The notes under the pieces: generated by a model
The model's database searches: none
Told to the model about the DNA's origin: nothing
What the model saw: only the letters and a program-made list of their open reading frames with translations
Shown: piece after piece, positions 30,831 to 34,546 of the stretch
Layout: each line of letters opens with the position of its first letter
Numbering within the stretch: position 1 is the stretch's first letter
Source: Kitasatospora phosalacinea
Lineage (GTDB): Bacteria > Actinomycetota > Actinomycetes > Streptomycetales > Streptomycetaceae
Direction: 5' to 3'
DNA length: 34,546 bases
Assembly: GCF_000716545.1 (NCBI RefSeq)
Contig: NZ_JNWZ01000096.1
Span: 1 to 34,546 of the forward strand
Made by a program: the position numbers and the translations under genes

Positions 30831-30853
30831 CCGCCGGGTGCCCGGCCCGGCGG
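30831..30853. terminator. 8-bp stem-loop between convergent genes
   Basis: CCGCCGGG (30831-30838), a 7-nt loop, then CCCGGCGG (30846-30853). It lies 2 bp after the phosphatase stop and 18 bp before the permease stop on the other strand, a plausible bidirectional terminator. Confidence 0.6.
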
Positions 30854-30871
30854 CCGGTGGTCGGCGCCCGC

Positions 30872-32137
30872 TCAGCCGCGGCCGCGCACCCGGCGCAGGC
30901 CGTAGGCGGCGGCGCCGAGCGCGAGCACGGCCGCGCCCCACAGCACCGAGGCGGCCGGGAGGGCGAAGGCCAGCACCACGCAGCCGGCGCCGCCGACGAC
31001 CGGCACGATCCGGGGCGGGCGCCCCTCCGCCGGGCTCAGGGTGGAGGCGGAGGCGTTGGCGACGGCGTAGTACGCGAGGACGCCGAAGGAGGAGAAGCCG
31101 ATGGCCCCCCGCACGTCCGAGGTGGCGGCCAGGACGGCGACCACGGTGCCGACGGCGAGTTCGGCCCGGTGCGGCACGTGGAAGCGCGGGTGGACGGCGG
31201 CCAGGACGCGCGGCAGGTGGCCGTCGCGGGCCATCGCCAGGGTGGTGCGCGAGACGCCGAGGATCAGCGCCAGCAGCGAACCGGTGGCCGCGACCGCCGC
31301 ACCGACCCGGACGACCGGGACCAGGCCCGGCGCGCCGGCGGCGCGGACGGCGTCGGCCAGCGGCGCGGTGCTGCGCGCCAGCGCGTCGGGGCCGAGGGCG
31401 GCCAGGACGGCGAGCGCGACCAGCGCGTAGACGACCAGGGTGATGCCGAGCGCGGTCGAGACGGCCCGGGGGATGGTCCGGGCCGGGTCGCGAACCTCCT
31501 CGCCGAGGGTCGCGATGCGTGCGTACCCGGCGAACGCGAAGAACAGCAGCCCGGCGGCCTGCAGCACGCCGTACCAGCCGGCGTCCGCGCCGACCGCCCA
31601 GCGCCCGGCGTCGGCGTCCGGACCGGTCAGGCAGGCGGCGACCACCGCGGCCAGCACCGCCAGCACCACCGCGACGATCGACCTGGTCAGCCAGGCCGCC
31701 TTCTGCACGCCGAGGTAGTTCACCGCGGTCAGCGCCACCACCGCGGCCACCGCCACCGCGTGGGCCTGCGCGGGCCAGACGTAGGAGCCCACCGTCAGCG
31801 CCATCGCCGCGCAGGACGCGGTCTTGCCGACCACGAAGCCCCAGCCCGCCAGGTACCCCCAGAACTCGCCCAGCCGCTCCCGCCCGTAGACGTAGGTGCC
31901 GCCGGAGGCCGGGTAGCGGGCCGCCAGCCGCGCGGAGGAGGTGGCGTTGCAGTACGCGACCGCCGCCGCCAGCGCCAGGCCCGGCAGCAGCCCGGACCCG
32001 CCGGCCGCCGCGGCCGGGGCGAGCGCGGCGAAGACGCCCGCGCCGATCATCGACCCCAGCCCGATCACCACCGCGTCGAACAGGCCCAGGTGCCGCTCCA
32101 GTTGCCCCGGTCCGGCCGACAGCGCCGACGTCCTCAT
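30872..32137 (-). CDS. APC superfamily amino acid/polyamine permease
   Basis: A 421-residue transporter with about 12 hydrophobic helices. The start of helix 1 (DAVVIGLGSMIGAGVFAALA) has the unwound GSMIGAGVF motif that binds the substrate amino group. Helix 2-3 sequences (AARYPASGGTYVYGRERLGE) and the FFAFAGYARIATLGEEVRDP segment are typical of the APC family. The substrate is unknown, probably an amino acid or amine. The ATG at 32137 has AGGGTTGGAG upstream. A promoter with TTCACC and TATATC separated by 18 bp lies just upstream. It is divergent from the DHFR-like gene. Confidence 0.88.
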   Translation of the reverse strand: MRTSALSAGPGQLERHLGLFDAVVIGLGSMIGAGVFAALAPAAAAGGSGLLPGLALAAAVAYCNATSSARLAARYPASGGTYVYGRERLGEFWGYLAGWGFVVGKTASCAAMALTVGSYVWPAQAHAVAVAAVVALTAVNYLGVQKAAWLTRSIVAVVLAVLAAVVAACLTGPDADAGRWAVGADAGWYGVLQAAGLLFFAFAGYARIATLGEEVRDPARTIPRAVSTALGITLVVYALVALAVLAALGPDALARSTAPLADAVRAAGAPGLVPVVRVGAAVAATGSLLALILGVSRTTLAMARDGHLPRVLAAVHPRFHVPHRAELAVGTVVAVLAATSDVRGAIGFSSFGVLAYYAVANASASTLSPAEGRPPRIVPVVGGAGCVVLAFALPAASVLWGAAVLALGAAAYGLRRVRGRG

Positions 32138-32176
32138 GCTCCAACCCTTCGACCGCGTGTCCCGATACCGGCCGAC

Positions 32177-32206
32177 GATATAGAGCCCCGGTGTCCGGGA
32201 GGTGAA
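32177..32206 (-). promoter_or_regulatory. Sigma-70-like promoter of the APC permease with a dyad in its spacer
   Basis: On the minus strand TTCACC (32206-32201) and TATATC (32182-32177) are separated by 18 bp. The spacer contains the inverted repeat CCCGG-N3-CCGGG (32187-32199). The start codon is about 40 bp downstream. Confidence 0.45.
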
Positions 32207-32263
32207 CCCCCGGCCCCAGGTGCGCGGCGGTTGTACGGTCGGACCAGGTACCGAGGAGGCCCG

Positions 32264-32839
32264 ATGCGCAAAGTGACCTATTCGATGAACACCTCGCTCG
32301 ACGGCTACGTCGTCGGGCCGGACGGCGGCTTCGACTGGACGGTCCCGGACGAGGAGATCTTCCGCCTCGCCACCGACGAGGTGCGCGGGGCCGGCGTCCA
32401 CCTGCTGGGCAGGCGGCTCTACGAGACGATGCTGTACTGGGAGGACGTCGACCAGAACCCCGCGCTCGGCTTCTCCACCCGCGAGTTCGCCACGCTCTGG
32501 CGGGCGCTCCCCAAAGTGGTCTTCTCCCGGACGCTGCGGACGGTGCGGGGCAACGCCCGCCTGGCGTCCGGCGGGCTGTCGGAGGAGATCGGGCGGCTGC
32601 GGGCCGGGCCCGGAGCGGGCGACATCGCGATCGGCGGCGCGGCCCTCGCCGCCGAGGCGGCCGCCCTGGGCCTGATCGACGAGTACCGCGCCAAGGTCCA
32701 CCCGGTGCTCGTCGGGGGCGGCACCCCGTTCTTCCCCCGGCACGGACAGCAGGTCGGCCTCGAACCCGTCGAGATCCGCCCCGTCGGCCCGCGGGTCGTC
32801 TACCTCCGCTACCGCACGGCGGGCCGCCCCGGCCGGTAG
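32264..32839 (+). CDS. Dihydrofolate reductase family (RibD C-terminal-like) protein
   Basis: A 191-residue protein. It opens MRKVTYSMNTSLDGYVVGPD, the 'S-xDGy' start of RibD_C/DHFR-like proteins. GAGVHLLGRRLYETMLYWE (the nucleotide-binding turn) and DIAIGGAALAAEAAALGLID follow, and the protein ends in the YRAKVHPVLVGGGTPFF motif. It likely uses NADPH to reduce an unknown substrate. No riboflavin or folate genes are adjacent, so it is one of the many orphan paralogues in Streptomyces. The ATG at 32264 follows GAGGAGGCCCG. Its promoter may be the TACGGT at about 32234-32239. Confidence 0.86.
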   Translation: MRKVTYSMNTSLDGYVVGPDGGFDWTVPDEEIFRLATDEVRGAGVHLLGRRLYETMLYWEDVDQNPALGFSTREFATLWRALPKVVFSRTLRTVRGNARLASGGLSEEIGRLRAGPGAGDIAIGGAALAAEAAALGLIDEYRAKVHPVLVGGGTPFFPRHGQQVGLEPVEIRPVGPRVVYLRYRTAGRPGR

Positions 32840-33502
32840 CGCCTCCGCACCGCCCGACCCGTCCGACGGGGTGCCGCCCGACGGGGTGCCGCCCGACGGG
32901 TCGTCGGGGCGGCCTCCTGCTCCTCCGACCGGTCGACGATGCGGCCCCAACGGGCCGGTGGCCGGGGCCTGTTGAACGGGCTGCTGCCGCTCTCCGCAGC
33001 CGCGCCGTTCGCGCTCGCCGCCGTCCTGACCTCGCCGGGTGCCACGTGCACACCCCGCTGGGCAGCAAGCCCGGCCGCTGGTCCGGCTTCACCCTGATGC
33101 CCGGCCGCCCGACCGCCCGGGCGTGGACGCCGGGGACTCCCGCCACCGGGCCGTCAGGGTGACGGTGCGACAGGCGGGGAGCGCCCTCCGGTCGCCGGTC
33201 TGCGACGCGGTGGACCTCGGCAGCACGGTGCGCTTCCAGGACCGCGAGCAGGTCGCACCGGACACCCGGCGGCGGGTCGACCCGTACGCGGTCTCCTCCT
33301 TCGTCCGCCGAGGGCGGTCCGCCCCGGTGCGAAGGGTCCTGACGCCGGGTCAGGCCGGCGGCCCGGTCGGGAGCGTCCGCCGGGAATTCCGCGCGCGAGT
33401 TCCGACGGCATGGTTGACCGGATTGAAGTGGTCATGGCACTTTCGTCCGGCGTGGGCGTGCGCCAACCGGCCGCACGTCCGCAATCCCCCACAAGGAGAG
33501 CC
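32840..33502. other. Degenerate intergenic region with coding-like fragments
   Basis: About 660 bp with no intact gene. It begins with a 15-bp tandem repeat (GACGGGGTGCCGCCC at 32865-32879 and 32880-32894, then a partial copy). A frame from the ATG at about 32939 gives a signal-peptide-like start (RGLLNGLLPLSAAAPFALAA) but stops after some 50 codons. A second fragment in another frame at about 33160-33310 reads DAVDLGSTVRFQDREQV, with faint similarity to GreA-type C-terminal domains. These look like remains of lost genes. TTGACC at 33414-33419 may be the -35 box of the protease gene. Confidence 0.5.
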
Positions 33503-34546
33503 ATGTTCAAGAGATTCGCCGCCGCACTCGGCGCGGGCACGGTCGTCGCGGGCGCCCTGACCATCGGCGCCGCTCCGGCCCAGGCCGTCCAGGCCGGCGA
33601 CCTGACCTCCACCATCGCGCTGAGCAACTGCTCGGCCTCGCTGGTCCGTTACCCCAGCTCGGTGGAGACGGACCGGGCGATGATGCTGACCAACGGCCAC
33701 TGCCTGCCGACCATGCCGACGCCCGGCCAGGTCATCCAGAACGCGAGCGCCAGCCGCAGCGGCACGCTGCTCAACTCCTCCGGGGCCTCGCTCGGCACCG
33801 TCCAGGCGGACAAGGTGCTGTACGCGACGATGACCGGCACCGACGTCGCGCTGTACCAACTCACCGACACCTTCGCCTCCGTCACCTCCAAGTACGGGGC
33901 GACGGCGCTGACGATCAGCGACACCCACCCGGTGGACGGGGCCGCCATGTACATACCCTCCTCGTACTGGAAGCAGGTCTGGAACTGCTCGGTCAACGGG
34001 TTCGTCACAACCCTGCGCGAGGACCAGTGGACCTGGCACGACTCGCTGCGCTACAGCGCGGGCTGCAACACCACGCACGGCACGTCCGGATCGCCCATCG
34101 TCGACGCCGCCAGCAGGAAGGTCGTCGGCATCAACAACACCGGCAACGACGACGGTGCGATGTGCACCCTGAACAACCCCTGCGAGGTGGCCGCGGACGG
34201 CACCACGACCGCCACCAAGGGCCAGAGCTACGGCGAGGAGACCTACTGGTTCACCACCTGCCTGGGCACCGGCCGGGTCATCGACCTGAACGTCAGCGGC
34301 TGCCTGCTGACCAAGCCGGCCGGCGCGGCCGTCTCGGTGACCAACCCCGGCAACCAGTCGACCGCGGTCAACGGCTCGGTCAGCCTGCAGATCAAGGCCA
34401 CCGGCGGCACCGCGCCGCTCAGCTACTCGGCCACCGGGCTGCCGCAACTGCACCCCCGCCCAGCTGCTCGGCAACCCCGGCTTCGAGACCGGCAGCGCCA
34501 GCCCCTGGACCGCCTCCTCCGGCGTGGTCGACAACTCCTCCTCCGA
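33503..34546 (+). CDS. Secreted trypsin-like serine protease, C-terminus frameshifted (3' end outside window)
   Basis: An extracellular protease of the S1 fold. The ATG at 33503 has AAGGAGAGCC just before it. A Sec signal peptide spans residues 1-34 (MFKRFAAALGAGTVVAGALT then AAPAQA). The catalytic triad is visible: His66 in MLTNGHCLP, Asp114 in GTDVALYQL and Ser195 in HGTSGSPIVD. Cysteine pairs fit disulfides. From about residue 275 an Ig-like segment begins (VSVTNPGNQSTAVNGSVSLQ, then GTAPLSYSATGLP). At about 34441-34446 the frame shifts: in the +1 frame the sequence reads NCTPAQLLGNPGFETGSASP, the expected start of a C-terminal secreted module, whereas the original frame gives basic nonsense. 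Either a natural mutation, a deletion of the rest of the Ig domain, or a sequence error. The catalytic domain is intact. Confidence 0.85.
   Translation, partial: MFKRFAAALGAGTVVAGALTIGAAPAQAVQAGDLTSTIALSNCSASLVRYPSSVETDRAMMLTNGHCLPTMPTPGQVIQNASASRSGTLLNSSGASLGTVQADKVLYATMTGTDVALYQLTDTFASVTSKYGATALTISDTHPVDGAAMYIPSSYWKQVWNCSVNGFVTTLREDQWTWHDSLRYSAGCNTTHGTSGSPIVDAASRKVVGINNTGNDDGAMCTLNNPCEVAADGTTTATKGQSYGEETYWFTTCLGTGRVIDLNVSGCLLTKPAGAAVSVTNPGNQSTAVNGSVSLQIKATGGTAPLSYSATGLPQLHPRPAARQPRLRDRQRQPLDRLLRRGRQLLLR

Noticed and set aside
33350..34534. 394-codon minus-strand open frame
   Set aside because: It is antisense to the protease, whose signal peptide and triad are unmistakable; the minus product is Gly/Val/Ala-rich noise.

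Overview
The window is very GC-rich, with strong G/C bias at third codon positions, purine-rich GGAGG-type ribosome sites, frequent GTG/TTG starts and typical actinomycete families (DUF3618, DUF6458, CsbD, MpaB/DUF2236, many SpoIIE-type phosphatases, a Streptomyces-style secreted protease). This points to Streptomycetaceae (Streptomyces or Kitasatospora). That is an inference from gene content; no rRNA or housekeeping marker is present.

Region by region. 1-2356 is a scar. It holds the 3' part of an ISL3-type transposase, then a three-repeat type I-E-like CRISPR remnant (1402-1550) with no cas genes. About 650 bp without a credible gene follow, then the last 52 codons of a broken membrane protein resembling the C-terminus of an ion channel. 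2381-4464 (minus) is a tight three-gene envelope/stress operon: a repetitive hydrophilic protein, a holin-like membrane protein and a DUF3618 protein. 4690-6349 (plus) holds a Tat-exported metallo-beta-lactamase-fold hydrolase and a flavodoxin-like reductase. 6356-8478 (minus) holds an SRPBCC protein behind an FAD-dependent oxidoreductase.

8580-20465 is the core of the window. Three very large minus-strand signalling proteins lie here: an ANTAR-GAF-PAS-PAS-SpoIIE phosphatase, a five-repeat HAMP hybrid histidine kinase, and a PAS-GAF-kinase-receiver-PAS-SpoIIE-ATPase protein. Divergent from them are a STAS anti-anti-sigma-like protein and an RsbW-like ATPase. All the components of a partner-switching circuit are present except a sigma factor. 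Two further PP2C-type phosphatases (26829-27617 and 29578-30828) lie downstream.

20534-24107 carries metabolic and stress genes: a VOC protein, an FAD amine-oxidase-like enzyme divergent from an MpaB-type oxygenase, CsbD with a sigma-B-like promoter and a perfect 22-bp terminator stem, and a DUF6458 membrane protein. 24506-26705 carries a small secreted or anchored protein, then a 20-codon histidine-rich leader ORF overlapping the start of a SulP transporter that has an in-frame TTA codon. 27812-29520 is a TetR regulator divergent from a PAP2-family membrane protein. The space between them holds a 16-bp-period palindromic operator. 30872-32839 holds an APC permease and a DHFR/RibD-like reductase. 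32840-33502 is degenerate. 33503 to the end is a secreted trypsin-like protease whose C-terminal region is frameshifted just before the window ends.

Best leads: the sigma-less partner-switching cluster; the histidine-rich leader with the TTA codon before SulP; the decayed CRISPR with an IS end close to its first repeat; the TetR operator; the out-of-register duplication in the HAMP kinase; and the frameshifted protease. Short tandem duplications repeatedly sit just after stop codons in this window.
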